NCBI RefSeq assembly: GCF_003635165.1
Contig: NZ_ML058610.1
Coordinates: 167,813-231,812, forward strand
Reading direction: 5' to 3'
Length of the DNA stretch: 64,000 bases
Source of the DNA: Burkholderia sp. Nafp2/4-1b
GTDB lineage: Bacteria > Pseudomonadota > Gammaproteobacteria > Burkholderiales > Burkholderiaceae
The translations under genes and the position numbers were made by a program. Below the pieces are notes generated by a model. The model saw only the letters and a program-made list of their open reading frames with translations, was not told the origin of the DNA and made no database searches. Below are positions 8,930 through 22,406 of the stretch, in pieces. Position 1 is the first letter of the stretch, and every line of letters starts with the position of its first letter.

Positions 8930-10642
8930 TTACTGGTTCTGGCCGTCGAGCTTCGCCTTCAGCAGCGCGCCGAGGTTGGTCGTACCGGTCGCAGCAGCGC
9001 TCGAGTCCGACTGCAGGCCGCGGATTGCTTCCTGTTGTTCAGCCGAATCCTTCGCCTTGATCGACAGGTTGATGCCACGCGACTTGCGATCGATGTTGAT
9101 CACCATCGCGTTGACCTTGTCGCCTTCCTTCAGCACGTTGCGTGCATCTTCGACGCGATCCTGTGCGATTTCCGATGCGCGCAGGTAGCCTTCGATGTCG
9201 CCGTTCAGCGTGATGACAGCGCCCTTCGCATCGACCGACTTCACGACGCCGTCGACGATCGAACCCTTGTCGTTCATTGCAACGTAGTTGCTGAACGGGT
9301 CGCCTTCGAGTTGCTTGATGCCGAGCGAAATACGCTCCTTCTCGACGTCGATACCGAGCACGATCGCTTCGACTTCGTCGCCCTTCTTGTACTTGCGAAC
9401 GGCTTCTTCGCCGGCTTCGCTCCACGACAGGTCCGACAGGTGGACCAGGCCGTCGATGCCGCCCGGCAGACCGATGAACACGCCGAAGTCGGTGATCGAC
9501 TTGATTGCGCCCGTGATCTTGTCGCCCTTCTTGAAGTTGCGGCTGAAGTCATCCCACGGATTCGGCTTGCACTGCTTCATGCCGAGGCTGATACGACGAC
9601 GGTCTTCGTCGATCTCGAGGACCATGACTTCGACTTCGTCGCCCAGCTGGACAACCTTCGACGGAGCAACGTTCTTGTTGGTCCAGTCCATTTCCGACAC
9701 GTGAACCAGGCCTTCGATGCCCGATTCCACTTCGACGAATGCGCCGTAGTCGGTGATGTTCGTGACCTTGCCGAACAGGCGCGTGCCCGACGGGTAACGG
9801 CGCGAGATGCCTTCCCACGGATCGTCGCCCAGTTGCTTGATGCCCAGCGAGACGCGGTTCTTCTCTTGGTCGAACTTGAGGATCTTCGCGGTGACTTCCT
9901 GGCCAACCGACAGAACTTCGCTCGGGTGACGCACGCGACGCCATGCGATGTCGGTGATGTGCAGCAGGCCGTCGATGCCGCCGAGGTCGACGAATGCGCC
10001 GTAGTCGGTGATGTTCTTGACCACGCCGTTGACGATCGCGCCTTCCTTCAGCGTCTCGAGCAGCTTCGCGCGCTCTTCGCCTTGCGTTGCCTCGATCACT
10101 GCACGACGCGACAGCACGACGTTGTTACGCTTGCGATCGAGCTTGATCACGCGGAACTCGAGCGTCTTGCCTTCGTACGGGGTCGTGTCCTTGACCGGAC
10201 GCGTGTCGACCAGCGAACCCGGCAGGAACGCGCGGATGCCGTTGACCATCACGGTCATGCCGCCCTTCACCTTGCCGGTGATCGTGCCGGTGACGAGTTC
10301 GTTGTTGTCGAGGGCCTTTTCCAGCGACAGCCACGATGCAAGGCGCTTCGCCTTGTCGCGCGACAGGATCGTGTCGCCGTAGCCGTTTTCGAGTGCGTCG
10401 ATCGCGACGGACACGAAATCGCCCGACTGCACCTCAACCTCGCCCTGATCGTTCAGGAATTCCTCGATCGGAATGTAAGCCTCGGACTTCAGGCCTGCAT
10501 TGACGACCACGAAGTTGTGGTCGACGCGCACGACTTCGGCGGAAATCACTTCGCCGGCGCGCATGTCTTGACGGGTCAGCGACTCTTCGAACAGAGCCGC
10601 AAAGGATTCGGTATTCGGGGTGGAGGTTTGCAGGTCGGACAT
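8930..10642 (-). CDS. rpsA: 30S ribosomal protein S1
   Basis: A 570-residue mRNA-binding ribosomal protein with six S1/OB repeats (repeat hallmarks such as [53 protein letters not shown]). The start at 10642 ([10 protein letters not shown]) was chosen over upstream codons because S1 proteins begin in this way and a GGAGG lies near (read on the minus strand as TCCGACCTGCAAACCTCC after the ATG, with no strong upstream site; E. coli rpsA also lacks one). It is followed by ihfB. Confidence 0.96.
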   Translation of the reverse strand: MSDLQTSTPNTESFAALFEESLTRQDMRAGEVISAEVVRVDHNFVVVNAGLKSEAYIPIEEFLNDQGEVEVQSGDFVSVAIDALENGYGDTILSRDKAKRLASWLSLEKALDNNELVTGTITGKVKGGMTVMVNGIRAFLPGSLVDTRPVKDTTPYEGKTLEFRVIKLDRKRNNVVLSRRAVIEATQGEERAKLLETLKEGAIVNGVVKNITDYGAFVDLGGIDGLLHITDIAWRRVRHPSEVLSVGQEVTAKILKFDQEKNRVSLGIKQLGDDPWEGISRRYPSGTRLFGKVTNITDYGAFVEVESGIEGLVHVSEMDWTNKNVAPSKVVQLGDEVEVMVLEIDEDRRRISLGMKQCKPNPWDDFSRNFKKGDKITGAIKSITDFGVFIGLPGGIDGLVHLSDLSWSEAGEEAVRKYKKGDEVEAIVLGIDVEKERISLGIKQLEGDPFSNYVAMNDKGSIVDGVVKSVDAKGAVITLNGDIEGYLRASEIAQDRVEDARNVLKEGDKVNAMVINIDRKSRGINLSIKAKDSAEQQEAIRGLQSDSSAAATGTTNLGALLKAKLDGQNQ

Positions 10643-10786
10643 AAAAATCTGATTGTGCATGGATCGCTGTGCCACGCCGGCCGGAATGGCAGGCTGAAAG
10701 AGCCAGATCGACGCCATACGGGGTTAAGGGTTCGAAACACGCTCCGCACGCACCTGCGCGCGAAGCACCTACTGCTGCCCGCCTTC

Positions 10787-11473
10787 TCAGGCCGGCTGAC
10801 CGAGCGCTCGGTACCACTGGAGCACCTGGTCGACGGCTTCATCGACCGAAAGCGCCGACGTATCGAGCAGCTGGGCATCTGCCGCGGGCTTCAGCGGCGC
10901 GGCTGCGCGATTGCTGTCGCGCGCGTCACGTTCACGAAGATCCCGGAGCAAGTCATCTATATTAGCAGAAAAACCTTTTTGCATCAATTGCTTATGCCGT
11001 CTGGTCGCGCGCGCCTCGGCGCTGGCCGTCAGGAACACCTTCAGCACGGCATCCGGGAAGATCACGGTGCCCATGTCGCGCCCGTCGGCGACGAGGCCCG
11101 GCGTCTTGCGGAACGCGCGCTGGCGCGCGACCAGCGCGGCACGCACCGGCCCGTGCACGGCGATCGCCGACGCGCGGTTGCCGACCGCTTCGGCGCGGAT
11201 GTCGTTCGACACGTCGACGCCGTCGAGCTGCGCGCAGCCCTCGCGGAACGTGATGTGAAGATCGTCGATCAGCTTCACGAGCGCGTCGATGTCCTCCGCC
11301 GCGATGCCGTAGCGCACGCTCGCGAGCGCGGCCAGACGGTACAGCGCACCGCTGTCGAGCAGGTGGAAGCCGAGATGCGCGGCGACGAGCGCGGCGACGG
11401 TCCCCTTGCCGGAAGCAGTCGGGCCGTCGATCGTGATGACGGGGGTCGGGTGAAAGGGTCGGGTCGATTTCAT
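10787..11473 (-). CDS. cmk: Cytidylate kinase
   Basis: A 228-residue P-loop kinase that phosphorylates CMP/dCMP with [16 protein letters not shown] is the Walker A motif near residue 15; LLDSGALYR and [13 protein letters not shown] are CMP-binding signatures. The start is ATG 11473, 13 bp after the aroA stop, consistent with one transcript aroA-cmk-rpsA. Confidence 0.95.
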   Translation of the reverse strand: MKSTRPFHPTPVITIDGPTASGKGTVAALVAAHLGFHLLDSGALYRLAALASVRYGIAAEDIDALVKLIDDLHITFREGCAQLDGVDVSNDIRAEAVGNRASAIAVHGPVRAALVARQRAFRKTPGLVADGRDMGTVIFPDAVLKVFLTASAEARATRRHKQLMQKGFSANIDDLLRDLRERDARDSNRAAAPLKPAADAQLLDTSALSVDEAVDQVLQWYRALGQPA

Positions 11474-11486
11474 CGGGTCAGTCGGG

Positions 11487-12791
11487 TCAGGCCTTGGCGA
11501 GCGCGGCGAAGCGGTCGAAATAGTCGGGGAACGTCTTGCCGACGCACTTCGGGTCGTTGATCCGCACGGGCACGCCGCCCAGGCTGACGAGCGAGAAGCA
11601 CATCGCCATCCGGTGATCGTCATACGTATCGATCGCGGCGTTCGGCGTGAGCCGTTGCGGCGGCGTGACGACCAGATAGTCGGGGCCTTCCTCGACGATC
11701 GCACCGACCTTGCGCAGCTCGGTCGCCATCGCGGCGATTCGGTCGGTTTCCTTCACTCGCCAGCTCGCGATGTTGCGCAGCGTGCTCGTGCCGCTCGCGA
11801 ACAGCGCCGCGACCGCAATGGTCATCGCTGCGTCGGGAATCAGGTTGAAGTCCATGTCGACCGGTTCGAGCTTGCCGTGGTCGTGGCCGATGCCGCGCAC
11901 CTCGATCCAGTCGTCGCCCATCGACACGTTCGCGCCCATCTGCATCAGCGCGTTCGCGAAACCGACGTCGCCCTGGATGCTCGCTCGCCCCACGCCCTCG
12001 ACGCGCAGCGGGCCGCCGCCGAGCGCGCCGGCCGCGAGGAAGTACGACGCCGACGACGCATCGCCCTCGACCATGATGCGTCCCGGCGAACGGTAGCGGA
12101 CCCTGGCCGGCACGACGAAGCGCTGCCAGCCGTCGCGCTCGACGGTCACGCCGAAGCGCTCCATCAACCGGATCGTGATGTCGATGTACGGTTTCGAGAT
12201 CAGCTCGCCGTCGACTTCGACGACGATCCTGCCATCCTTCGCCTTCACGAGCGGCAGCGTCATCAGCAGCGCGGTGAGGAACTGGCTCGACACGTCGCCG
12301 CGCACGCGGATCGGCGCATCGACCGTGATCGCCGCCGGCTTGATCCGCAGCGGCGGAAAGCCGTCGTTTTGCTCGTAGTCGATCTGTGCGCCGATCTGCC
12401 GCAGGCCGTCGACGAGGTCGCCGATCGGCCGCTCGTGCATGCGCGGCACGCCATGCACGCGATAGTCGCCGCCGTTGACCGCGAGCGCCGCAGTCAGCGG
12501 CCGCACCGCGGTGCCCGCATTGCCGAGGAACAGATCGGCGGTCTTCGCGGTGAACGCGCCGCGCGTGCCGGTGACGACACAGGTGTCGCCGTCGCGCGCG
12601 AGCTTCACGCCGAGCTTGCCGAGCGCATCGAGCATCACCCGCGTGTCGTCGGAATCGAGCAGGTTGGTGATCGTCGTTTCGCCTTCGGCGAGCGCCGCGA
12701 GCAGCAGCACGCGGTTCGAGATGCTCTTCGAGCCGGGCAGACGCACGGTGCCCGACGCACTGGAATACGGGCCGAGATCGAGATAGTCCAT
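11487..12791 (-). CDS. aroA: 3-phosphoshikimate 1-carboxyvinyltransferase (EPSP synthase)
   Basis: A 434-residue enzyme joining PEP to shikimate-3-phosphate in the chorismate pathway. [17 protein letters not shown] holds the phosphate/shikimate-binding Lys-Ser; [15 protein letters not shown] is the PEP-binding loop (class I, glyphosate-sensitive type with NAGTA.R); the [13 protein letters not shown] [11 protein letters not shown] lies near the C-terminus. The start [10 protein letters not shown] at 12791 follows tyrA by 20 bp. Confidence 0.96.
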   Translation of the reverse strand: MDYLDLGPYSSASGTVRLPGSKSISNRVLLLAALAEGETTITNLLDSDDTRVMLDALGKLGVKLARDGDTCVVTGTRGAFTAKTADLFLGNAGTAVRPLTAALAVNGGDYRVHGVPRMHERPIGDLVDGLRQIGAQIDYEQNDGFPPLRIKPAAITVDAPIRVRGDVSSQFLTALLMTLPLVKAKDGRIVVEVDGELISKPYIDITIRLMERFGVTVERDGWQRFVVPARVRYRSPGRIMVEGDASSASYFLAAGALGGGPLRVEGVGRASIQGDVGFANALMQMGANVSMGDDWIEVRGIGHDHGKLEPVDMDFNLIPDAAMTIAVAALFASGTSTLRNIASWRVKETDRIAAMATELRKVGAIVEEGPDYLVVTPPQRLTPNAAIDTYDDHRMAMCFSLVSLGGVPVRINDPKCVGKTFPDYFDRFAALAKA

Positions 12792-12811
12792 GGGAATCGT
12801 CCTGTTTCCTG

Positions 12812-13738
12812 TTATTTCTTGACCGGTTCGGCAGCGGGCTGCGCGCCGCGCTCCTGCCATGCCTTGCGTGCGGCACGCGAGCGCGTGAACACGGCTTCGA
12901 GCGCCGCGCCGTCGCCGGCGTCGATCGCGTCACGCAGCCGGGCGAGCACGCGCGTATAGCCGTCGAGTTCGTCGAGCAGCGCCGCGCGATTCGCGACGCA
13001 TACGTCGCGCCACATTTCCGGGCTCGACGCGGCGATCCGCGTGAAGTCGCGGAAGCCGCCCGCCGCGTACGAGAATTTCAGTTCGGCATCGGCGTCGCCG
13101 AGGATCTGTTCGACGAGCGCGAACGACAGCAGGTGCGGCAGATGACTGATCGACGCGAACACGCGATCGTGCTGAGCCGTGCTCATCGTGCGCACGTCGG
13201 CGCCGGTCGCCCGCCACATCGCGTCGATCCGCGCGACCGCATCGGGCGCGTTCTCCGGCAGCGGGCACAGCACGACGTTGCGGCCGACGTAGAGATCCGG
13301 CAGCGCAGCCTCGACGCCGCTCGACTCGCGCCCGGCGATCGGGTGCCCCGGCACGAACTGCGCAATCCGCGCACCGAGCGCGTCGCGCGCGGCCGCGACG
13401 ACGTCGGACTTGGTGCTGCCCGCATCCGTGACGATCGTGGCGGCGTCGAGCCACGGCGCGATGCGCGAAAGCAGCGGGCCCGTCTGCGCGACGGGCGCGG
13501 CCAGCAGCACCAGATCGGCGCCGGCCAGCGCGTCGCGCAGTTGCGCATCGTCGTCGAGGGCCGCCGCGCGATCGATCACGCCGAGCGCGAGCGCGCGTTC
13601 GACCGACGCACGCGAACGACCGACGCCGACGACTTCGCCCGCACCGCCCGGCGCGCGCTCGCGCAACGCGCGCGCCAGCGATCCGCCGATCAGGCCGACA
13701 CCGAAGATGACCAGTTTGTTGAATGCAAAGCCTGACAC
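12812..13738 (-). CDS. tyrA: Prephenate dehydrogenase
   Basis: A 308-residue NAD-dependent enzyme that turns prephenate into 4-hydroxyphenylpyruvate for tyrosine. [17 protein letters not shown] is the Rossmann glycine motif; [18 protein letters not shown] carries the catalytic His; [11 protein letters not shown] is the second conserved block. I prefer the GTG at 13738 ([11 protein letters not shown]) because it puts the NAD strand at the N-terminus; an ATG at 13801 adds 21 residues without family similarity. It is followed by aroA (20 bp) and preceded by a 186-bp gap after pheA. Confidence 0.92.
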   Translation of the reverse strand: MSGFAFNKLVIFGVGLIGGSLARALRERAPGGAGEVVGVGRSRASVERALALGVIDRAAALDDDAQLRDALAGADLVLLAAPVAQTGPLLSRIAPWLDAATIVTDAGSTKSDVVAAARDALGARIAQFVPGHPIAGRESSGVEAALPDLYVGRNVVLCPLPENAPDAVARIDAMWRATGADVRTMSTAQHDRVFASISHLPHLLSFALVEQILGDADAELKFSYAAGGFRDFTRIAASSPEMWRDVCVANRAALLDELDGYTRVLARLRDAIDAGDGAALEAVFTRSRAARKAWQERGAQPAAEPVKK

Positions 13739-13924
13739 GACAAGAGCCAAGTGACGCACGCGGAACGATGCCCCGCGCACGGAAGTCCAGATTCCGGGCA
13801 ACGGACCGCACCCGGCGCGAACTGCACCGGATACCGCCCGAACCCGCCTTCGGCAGTGCCGCCCGGCCTGCCCTGCCCGCTTCGCCGCGCCGCCTGCGCG
13901 AGGCAGGCGACGGGCCGCTGCGCA

Positions 13925-15007
13925 TCAGCGCGCGCGCGGATACGAACCGAGTATCTTCAGGAACGCGGCCTTCTGGCCGAGCTCCGCGAGCGCGGCAGCC
14001 ACGGCCGCCTCGTCCCGGTGCCCTTCGATGTCGATGTAGAAGTAATACTCCCACGTGCCGACACGCGCCGGGCGCGATTCGAAACGCGTCATCGACACAC
14101 CGTGCCGTGCGAGCGGTTCGAGCAGCTTGAACACGGCGCCCGGCTCGTTCTTCACCGACACGATCAGCGACGTCTGGTCGTGACCGGTCTGCCCGGCCGG
14201 GTGCTTGCCGATGATCACGAAGCGCGTGCGGTTGTGCGGATCGTCCTGGATCAGCGAGAACGCGATCTGCAGCCCGTAGTGCGCGGCCGCGCGGTCGCCG
14301 GCGATCGCCGCGACGCTCGGGTCGGCCGCGGCGAGACGCGCCGCCTCGGCATTGCTCGCCACCGCTTGCCGCTCGAGCTGCGGCGCGTTCGCGGCGAGCC
14401 ACTGCTGGCATTGCGCGAGCGCCTGCGCATGCGCGCAGACGCGCGTCACGCCGTCGAGCGTACCGCTCTGCGTGAGCAGGTTGTGATGGATCGGCAGCGC
14501 GAGCTCACCGCTGATCAGCAGTTGCGTCTGCAGCAGCAGGTCGAGCGTGCGCGAGACCGCGCCTTCGGTCGAATTCTCGACCGGCGCGATCCCGAATGCG
14601 GACGCGCCTGCCTCGACCGAGCGGAACACTTCGTCGATCGACGGGCACGGCAGCCCTTCGATCGACTGCCCGAAATACTCGAACATCGCCTGTTCGCTGT
14701 ACGTGCCGACCGGCCCGAGGAACGCGACGTGGATCGTCTGCTCGAGCGCGCGGCTCGCGGCCATGATCTCGCGCCAGATGGCGCTGATGTGCTCGCCCGC
14801 GAGCGGCCCCGCGCTCATGTCCTGCAGGCGCGCGATCACCTGCAGCTCGCGCTCCGGCCGGAACACCGGCGCGTTGAAATGCTTCTTGACCTCGCCCACC
14901 TCGAGCGCCACCGCGGCGCGCTGGTTGAGGAGCGCGATCAGCTGCGCGTCGATCGCATCGATGCGATCGCGCAGCGGTTTCAGGCGGGAATTGAGTTCGT
15001 CGTCCAT
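13925..15007 (-). CDS. pheA: Bifunctional chorismate mutase/prephenate dehydratase (P-protein)
   Basis: A 360-residue enzyme carrying chorismate to phenylpyruvate. Residues 1-85 are an AroQ chorismate mutase (LRDRIDAIDAQLIALLNQRAA); residues about 95-270 the dehydratase (GPVGTYSEQAMFEYFG, VENSTEGAV); residues about 280-355 an ACT regulatory domain (SLIVSVKNEPGAVFKLL, ESRP) that binds Phe for feedback. The start ATG at 15007 lies 33 bp after serC, so serC-pheA are likely co-transcribed. Confidence 0.96.
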   Translation of the reverse strand: MDDELNSRLKPLRDRIDAIDAQLIALLNQRAAVALEVGEVKKHFNAPVFRPERELQVIARLQDMSAGPLAGEHISAIWREIMAASRALEQTIHVAFLGPVGTYSEQAMFEYFGQSIEGLPCPSIDEVFRSVEAGASAFGIAPVENSTEGAVSRTLDLLLQTQLLISGELALPIHHNLLTQSGTLDGVTRVCAHAQALAQCQQWLAANAPQLERQAVASNAEAARLAAADPSVAAIAGDRAAAHYGLQIAFSLIQDDPHNRTRFVIIGKHPAGQTGHDQTSLIVSVKNEPGAVFKLLEPLARHGVSMTRFESRPARVGTWEYYFYIDIEGHRDEAAVAAALAELGQKAAFLKILGSYPRAR

Positions 15008-15040
15008 GCGTTTTGCCGTGCTGTTTGAACAGCGCCGCGC

Positions 15041-16123
15041 TCAGGCGCCGCGCTGCTCGAAGTCCTTCATGTACTCGACGAGCGCTTTCACGCCCTCGAG
15101 CGGCACCGCGTTGTAGATCGACGCCCGCATGCCGCCGACGGACTTGTGGCCCTTCAGCTGCAGCAGCCCGCGCGCCTTAGCGCCGGCAAGGAAGTCTTCA
15201 TTGCGCGTTTCGTCGGCCAGGAAAAACGGCACGTTCATGCGCGAACGCACCGCCGGCTCGACCTTGTTCAGATAGAAGCCGCTCGCATCGATCGTGTCGT
15301 AGAGCAGCTTCGCCTTTTCGATATTGCGCGCCTCGATCGCTGCGAGGCCGCCCTGCCGCTTCAGCCACTGGAACACGAGGCCCGCGATGTAGATCGCATA
15401 GGTGGGCGGCGTGTTGTACAGCGAGTTGTTCGCGGCAACCGTCTTCCATTCGAAGGCGGACGGGCAGATCGACTGCGCGCGATCGAGCAGATCCTCGCGC
15501 ACGATCACGACCGTCACGCCGGCCATCCCGATGTTCTTCTGCGCGCCGCCGAACAGCACGCCGTACTTCGCGACGTCCATCGGGCGCGACAGGATGTGCG
15601 ACGAGACATCGGCAACGAGCGGGATGTCGCCGAGGTCGGGGATCTCGAACGTCTCGACGCCGTCGATCGTCTCGTTCGTGCACAGATGCACGTAGGCCGG
15701 GTCGTCCGACAGCTGCCATTCGTCGCGGGCGGGCGCGCGCGTGAAACCGTCGGCCGTCTTGCCCGAGGCGGCCAGGCGCGGCGTGCCGTATTTCTTCGCT
15801 TCGTTGAACGACTTCTGCGACCACGAACCCGTCACGACGAAGTCGGCGGTCTCGCGCGAACCGAGCAGGTTCATCGGCACGATCGCGTTTTCGGCAATGC
15901 CGCCGCCCTGCAGGAACAGGATTCGGTGGCTGGCCGGCACGTCGAGCAGCTCGCGCAGGTCGGCCAGCGCCGCCTCGTGGATCGACATGAATTCCTTGCC
16001 GCGATGGCTCATCTCCATCACGCTCATGCCGCTGCCGTGCCAGTCGAGCATTTCGTCGGCGGCCTGCCGCAGCACTTCCTCGGGGAGCGCCGCAGGGCCG
16101 GCGGAGAAATTAAAGACGCGCAT
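15041..16123 (-). CDS. serC: Phosphoserine aminotransferase
   Basis: A 360-residue PLP aminotransferase that makes 3-phosphoserine (and works on the PdxB product in vitamin B6 synthesis). [14 protein letters not shown] is the SerC N-terminus; [31 protein letters not shown] holds the PLP lysine (AQKN). The start at 16123 has GAGG 8 nt upstream; the longer frame is ignored. It lies after the DUF2059 gene, with a weak hairpin between. Confidence 0.96.
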   Translation of the reverse strand: MRVFNFSAGPAALPEEVLRQAADEMLDWHGSGMSVMEMSHRGKEFMSIHEAALADLRELLDVPASHRILFLQGGGIAENAIVPMNLLGSRETADFVVTGSWSQKSFNEAKKYGTPRLAASGKTADGFTRAPARDEWQLSDDPAYVHLCTNETIDGVETFEIPDLGDIPLVADVSSHILSRPMDVAKYGVLFGGAQKNIGMAGVTVVIVREDLLDRAQSICPSAFEWKTVAANNSLYNTPPTYAIYIAGLVFQWLKRQGGLAAIEARNIEKAKLLYDTIDASGFYLNKVEPAVRSRMNVPFFLADETRNEDFLAGAKARGLLQLKGHKSVGGMRASIYNAVPLEGVKALVEYMKDFEQRGA

Positions 16124-16260
16124 CGTGAAAACCTCGGGAGGGACGCGACCGGCTTGCGACCGGCTTGCCGCCGGCAGAAAGAACCGCGCCAGAAAAGAAA
16201 TGGCCGCTTGCGCTCGCGCGCAAACGGCCATTATCGCACTGTCATCAGGCTCCCGCCAAA

Positions 16261-16278
16261 CCCGGCCGAACGGCCGGG
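16261..16278 (-). terminator. Possible weak terminator after the DUF2059 gene
   Basis: An 8-bp GC stem (16261-16268 with 16271-16278) with an AA/TT loop, followed on the minus strand only by TTTGG. A second imperfect dyad follows at about 16200-16235. Termination strength is doubtful. Confidence 0.4.
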
Positions 16279-16295
16279 CGGCGTGCCCGGACGGC

Positions 16296-16895
16296 TTACT
16301 TGCCCGGCTTGACTGCCGCGACTTCCTTGTCAGCCTGCGCGCGCGTCGCCTGGATCGCTTGCGGCATGTACTTCTGCATCAGGCCGTTGACCACGTCGCG
16401 GCCAACCTGATCCTGAACCTGGATGAACTTGCGGCCCGTCGGGCTCTTGTAGAACGTCGTCAGATCCTTGATCTCCGACGTGCTGTAGTACTTCGCGTAC
16501 GCGTCGTACTGAGCCGACATCGCGTCGTTCTGGAACTGCTGCGAGCCGAACACCTTGCCCGCGCCGTCAACCAGCTTCGGCACTGCGTTCTTTTGCAGCG
16601 TCGGCACGGCGGCTTGCTTCTGCTTGTCGTTCAGCGACTTGTTTTCCGACAGTGCGTCCGACAGGATCGCCGGCACGAGCTGCTTTGCCTGCATTTCGGC
16701 GCTGTTGCCGATAGCCGACACGAGCTTCGGCGCGTCGATCGCGTCGAGCAGATCCTTGATCGCTGCCTTCTTGTCGGCGTCGATCGGCGCAGCTGCTGCG
16801 GTTGCAGCCGGTGCGGAATTCGACAGCGCTTGCGCCATCGCGAACGTCGGCACCAGTGCAGCCAGCAGAACCAGTTGCTTGAATTGCTTTTGCAT
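16296..16895 (-). CDS. Exported DUF2059 domain protein
   Basis: A 199-residue protein of unknown function. A signal peptide ([20 protein letters not shown]) is followed by an Ala-rich linker and a helical DUF2059 domain (residues about 110-185) with the [31 protein letters not shown] block, which is the conserved core of the family. Two consecutive ATG codons (16898 and 16895) follow AGGGAG; the second has the better 5-nt spacing. It lies between gyrA and serC, a constant position in Burkholderia-type genomes (from memory). Confidence 0.85.
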   Translation of the reverse strand: MQKQFKQLVLLAALVPTFAMAQALSNSAPAATAAAAPIDADKKAAIKDLLDAIDAPKLVSAIGNSAEMQAKQLVPAILSDALSENKSLNDKQKQAAVPTLQKNAVPKLVDGAGKVFGSQQFQNDAMSAQYDAYAKYYSTSEIKDLTTFYKSPTGRKFIQVQDQVGRDVVNGLMQKYMPQAIQATRAQADKEVAAVKPGK

Positions 16896-16977
16896 CATCA
16901 CTCCCTTTGGAAATATGAATGGTTGCTCGCCGACCGCGGCGCCGTGCGCCCGCGGCGGCTCGAGTTTCATCCGTTTC

Positions 16978-19581
<2,604 letters not shown>

Positions 19582-19654
19582 GTATCCGTATCGTTTCGGA
19601 GCGAAGACGGCGAACGCCTTTCGCGTGGGCGCTGCATGCGCAACGCAACGCGAG

Positions 19655-19682
19655 ATTCTAACATGCGCCAATCAGCAGCCAA
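19655..19682 (-). promoter_or_regulatory. Predicted sigma-70 promoter of gyrA
   Basis: On the minus strand TTGGCT (19682-19677), a 16-nt spacer and TAGAAT (19660-19655), about 75 nt before the gyrA start. It is a reasonable match at -10 and moderate at -35. Confidence 0.5.
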
Positions 19683-20054
19683 TTCGCCGCCCCCTCTATA
19701 TGTAAACAGCAGAAATCGCGGCCATGGCGGCGCGCCCGAAACGACCGTGATCGCGCCCCATCAGGCAGCTCCGGCGTCCGAGCAAATTTGCTTCGCGTGC
19801 ACGAGAGAAGTTTCGCCCGAACGCGTAAACACCTGCGGCGTCCGCCGCAATTCCGCCGGCACGCTCTTGACAATCTCTAAAAGTTACGGCAGGCGGGTGT
19901 TGCGCATGCACCACAAAGTTGAAGCGATCTTGGGGTGGGGAGGATTTTTTTTCGTAGGAAGGGAACGATATGGCAAAATGCCAACGCACTGAAAGTTAGA
20001 CGCTGCTCGAAGTCTACACAGAGCGGTGCCGCGTTTTTTGTGCCGCACCAATGT

Positions 20055-20060
20055 TATACT
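20055..20060 (+). promoter_or_regulatory. Predicted -10 element of the ompA promoter
   Basis: TATACT at 20055-20060, with a T-rich -35 region (TTTTTT around 20034-20039) and about 77 nt from the ompA start, leaving a sizeable 5' leader. Confidence 0.45.
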
Positions 20061-20136
20061 TCGAGCAATGTATGACTTGTCACCGTCAACAGGCTCGCAG
20101 TAAACCTGCGGTAATCTCAATTTCGAGAGGAGAAAT

Positions 20137-20808
20137 ATGAATAAACTTTCAAAGCTCGCGTTCATTGCAGCTACCGCAGTTATGGCTGCATCCGCTTCGG
20201 CACAGTCGGTGCCGGCGTCGCGTCAAGCCGTGAACGACAACTGGGTGAACGGCACGGGCGAATGGGTGTGGATGAACGGCACGAACGAGCTCTGCTGGCG
20301 TGACGCGTTCTGGACGCCGGCCACCGCCAACGCGAAGTGCGATGGCGCACTGGTCGCCCAGGCACCGGCACCGGCTCCGGTCGCACCGGTCGCTCCGGCA
20401 ATCACGAGCCAGAAGATCACGTATCAAGCCGACGCACTGTTCGACTTCGACAAGGCAACGCTCAAGCCGCTGGGCAAGCAGAAGCTCGACGAACTGGGTT
20501 CGAAGATCCAGGGCATGAACACGGAAGTGGTCGTCGCAACGGGCTACACGGACCGCATCGGTTCGGACAAGTACAACGACCGTCTGTCGCTGCGCCGTGC
20601 GCAAGCAGTCAAGTCGTACCTGGTCAGCAAGGGTGTCCCGGCCAACAAGATCTACACGGAAGGCAAGGGCAAGCGCAACCCGGTCACGACCGGTTGCAAC
20701 CAGAAGAATCGCAAGCAACTGATCGCCTGCCTCGCACCGGATCGCCGCGTGGAAGTCGAAGTGGTCGGTACGCAAGAAGTTCAGAAGACGACCGTTCCGG
20801 CGCAGTAA
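20137..20808 (+). CDS. ompA: OmpA family outer-membrane/peptidoglycan-binding protein
   Basis: A 223-residue protein. Residues 1-22 are a signal peptide (MNKLSKLAFIAATAVMAASASA); a short Trp-rich segment (WVNGTGEWVWMNGTNELCWRD) replaces the usual beta-barrel, followed by an Ala/Pro hinge (residues 70-88) and an OmpA C-terminal domain (FDFDKATLKPLGKQKLDEL, GYTDRIGSDKYNDRLSLRRA) that binds diaminopimelate in peptidoglycan. Two cysteines in TGCNQKNRKQLIACLAPDRRVE form the usual disulfide. AGGAG precedes the ATG. Its isolated position and strong terminator suggest a highly expressed single gene. Confidence 0.93.
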   Translation: MNKLSKLAFIAATAVMAASASAQSVPASRQAVNDNWVNGTGEWVWMNGTNELCWRDAFWTPATANAKCDGALVAQAPAPAPVAPVAPAITSQKITYQADALFDFDKATLKPLGKQKLDELGSKIQGMNTEVVVATGYTDRIGSDKYNDRLSLRRAQAVKSYLVSKGVPANKIYTEGKGKRNPVTTGCNQKNRKQLIACLAPDRRVEVEVVGTQEVQKTTVPAQ

Positions 20809-20830
20809 GCCGCGGTTTTCGACTGCTTCA

Positions 20831-20858
20831 AAGCCCCGCTCCGGCGGGGCTTTTTCTT
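20831..20858 (+). terminator. Intrinsic terminator of ompA
   Basis: A 9-bp stem (20831-20839 with 20844-20852), loop TCCG-type, followed by TTTTT. Confidence 0.9.
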
Positions 20859-20960
20859 TGACGCCCGTCCGGGCGCTCGCTGGCCTCGTCGTCCGCCCGC
20901 TTATATACTGGGGGCTGATGTACCGACGCACCGCCCTCCTTCCGTAGCCCGTTTGCCGAC

Positions 20961-21659
20961 ATGACCAACGCCGATCCGCACGAACTCCAGAAATTCAGCG
21001 ACCTCGCCCATCGGTGGTGGGATCCGAATGCCGAATTCAAGCCGTTGCACGACCTGAACCCGGTCCGGCTCGGCTGGATCGACTCGCATGCGCACCTCGC
21101 CGGCAAGCGCGCGCTCGACGTCGGCTGCGGCGGCGGCATCCTGTCCGAATCGATGGCCGGCCTCGGCGCGCAGGTGAAAGGGATCGACCTGTCGAACGAA
21201 GCGCTCGGCGTGGCCGACCTGCACAGCCTCGAAAGCGGCATCACGGTCGACTACGAGGCAATCGCCGCCGAAGCGATCGCCGAGCGCGAACCCGGCAGCT
21301 ATGACGTCGTCACCTGCATGGAAATGCTCGAGCACGTGCCGTCGCCGGCTGGCATCGTCGCCGCGTGCGCGACGCTCGTGAAGCCGGGCGGCTGGGTGTT
21401 CTTCTCGACGTTGAACCGCAACCTGAAGTCCTACCTGTTCGCGGTGATCGGCGCCGAGTACATCGCGCAGATGCTGCCCAAGGGCACCCACGATTACGCA
21501 CGCTTCATCCGCCCGTCGGAACTGGCGAGCTTCGTGCGCGGGACCGACCTGCACATCGTCGAGATCAAGGGCATCACCTATCACCCGATCGGCAAGCGCT
21601 TCGCGCTGTCGAACGACACCGACATCAACTATCTCGTCGCGTGCCGCCGCGGTGCGTGA
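20961..21659 (+). CDS. ubiG: Ubiquinone biosynthesis O-methyltransferase
   Basis: A 232-residue SAM-dependent enzyme catalysing both O-methylations of ubiquinone synthesis. [26 protein letters not shown] is the UbiG N-terminus; [14 protein letters not shown] is the SAM-binding motif; [14 protein letters not shown] is the family C-terminal block. It directly precedes and nearly abuts gph (13 bp to the chosen start), a conserved pair in Proteobacteria. Confidence 0.96.
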   Translation: MTNADPHELQKFSDLAHRWWDPNAEFKPLHDLNPVRLGWIDSHAHLAGKRALDVGCGGGILSESMAGLGAQVKGIDLSNEALGVADLHSLESGITVDYEAIAAEAIAEREPGSYDVVTCMEMLEHVPSPAGIVAACATLVKPGGWVFFSTLNRNLKSYLFAVIGAEYIAQMLPKGTHDYARFIRPSELASFVRGTDLHIVEIKGITYHPIGKRFALSNDTDINYLVACRRGA

Positions 21660-21672
21660 CCTTCCGACCGGC

Positions 21673-22389
21673 ATGACGACTCCCCTTTCGACCGAGCGGG
21701 CCGCATTCGACGAGCCGCGCCTGCTGCACTGCGATGCAGTGCTGTTCGACCTCGACGGCACGCTCGCCGACACGGCGCCCGATCTCGCCGCGGCCGTCAA
21801 CAAGATGCAGCGCGTGCGCGGCTTGGCGGAAACGCCGCTCGACGTGCTGCGACCGCTGGCATCGGCCGGCGCGCGCGGCCTGCTCGGCGGCGCATTCGGC
21901 ATCGATCCGCAGTCGCCCGGCTACGACGCGATGCGCGACGAGTTCCTGATCAATTACGCGACCGACATCTGCGTGCATACGACGCTGTTCCCCGGTATCG
22001 GCGACGTGCTCGACGAGCTCGATTCGCGCGGCGTGCGCTGGGGTATCGTCACGAACAAAGCGATGCGCCTGACCGCGCCGCTCGCCGACCTGCTCGGCCT
22101 CTCGTCGCGCGCGGCCTGCATCGTCGGGGGCGACACAACGCCGCACTCGAAGCCGCATCCGGCCCCGCTGCTGCATGCGGCCGCGCAAATGACGCTTGCG
22201 CCGGAGCGCATCGTCTACGTCGGCGACGATCTTCGCGACATCCAGGCCGGTAGCGCCGCCGGCATGGCGACGGTCGCGGCCGCCTATGGCTATTGCGGCG
22301 ACGGCGCCGCCCCGGCCGACTGGCAGGCGCAGCATCTCGTCGGCTCGACGCGGGAACTGCGCGAACTGCTGCGCGATGTTGCGCTATAA
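21673..22389 (+). CDS. gph: Phosphoglycolate phosphatase
   Basis: A 238-residue HAD-superfamily phosphatase that removes phosphate from 2-phosphoglycolate formed during DNA repair. Motif I is VLFDLDGTLADT with the nucleophile Asp; TNKAM carries motif II; GDDLRDIQAG motif IV. I chose ATG 21673; a GTG at 21652 overlapping the ubiG stop would add seven residues. The stop codon TAA sits inside TATAAT of the tmRNA promoter. Confidence 0.92.
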   Translation: MTTPLSTERAAFDEPRLLHCDAVLFDLDGTLADTAPDLAAAVNKMQRVRGLAETPLDVLRPLASAGARGLLGGAFGIDPQSPGYDAMRDEFLINYATDICVHTTLFPGIGDVLDELDSRGVRWGIVTNKAMRLTAPLADLLGLSSRAACIVGGDTTPHSKPHPAPLLHAAAQMTLAPERIVYVGDDLRDIQAGSAAGMATVAAAYGYCGDGAAPADWQAQHLVGSTRELRELLRDVAL

Positions 22390-22390
22390 T
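22385..22390 (+). promoter_or_regulatory. -10 element of the ssrA promoter inside the end of gph
   Basis: A perfect TATAAT that contains the gph stop codon, 17 nt before the mature tmRNA 5' end. The -35 is not obvious. Confidence 0.6.
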
Positions 22391-22406
22391 GACTGATCTT
22401 ATCCGC

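Larger units (their letters stand above)
19582..20136. other. Divergent intergenic region gyrA/ompA (555 bp)
   Basis: No gene is supported. The left part holds the predicted gyrA promoter, the right part an ompA promoter and leader. The middle (about 19880-20030) is less GC-rich, with a GGGTGGGGAGGATTTTTTTTCG stretch at about 19933-19953 split by purine and T runs. ORFs here lack ribosome sites and family similarity. Confidence 0.6.
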
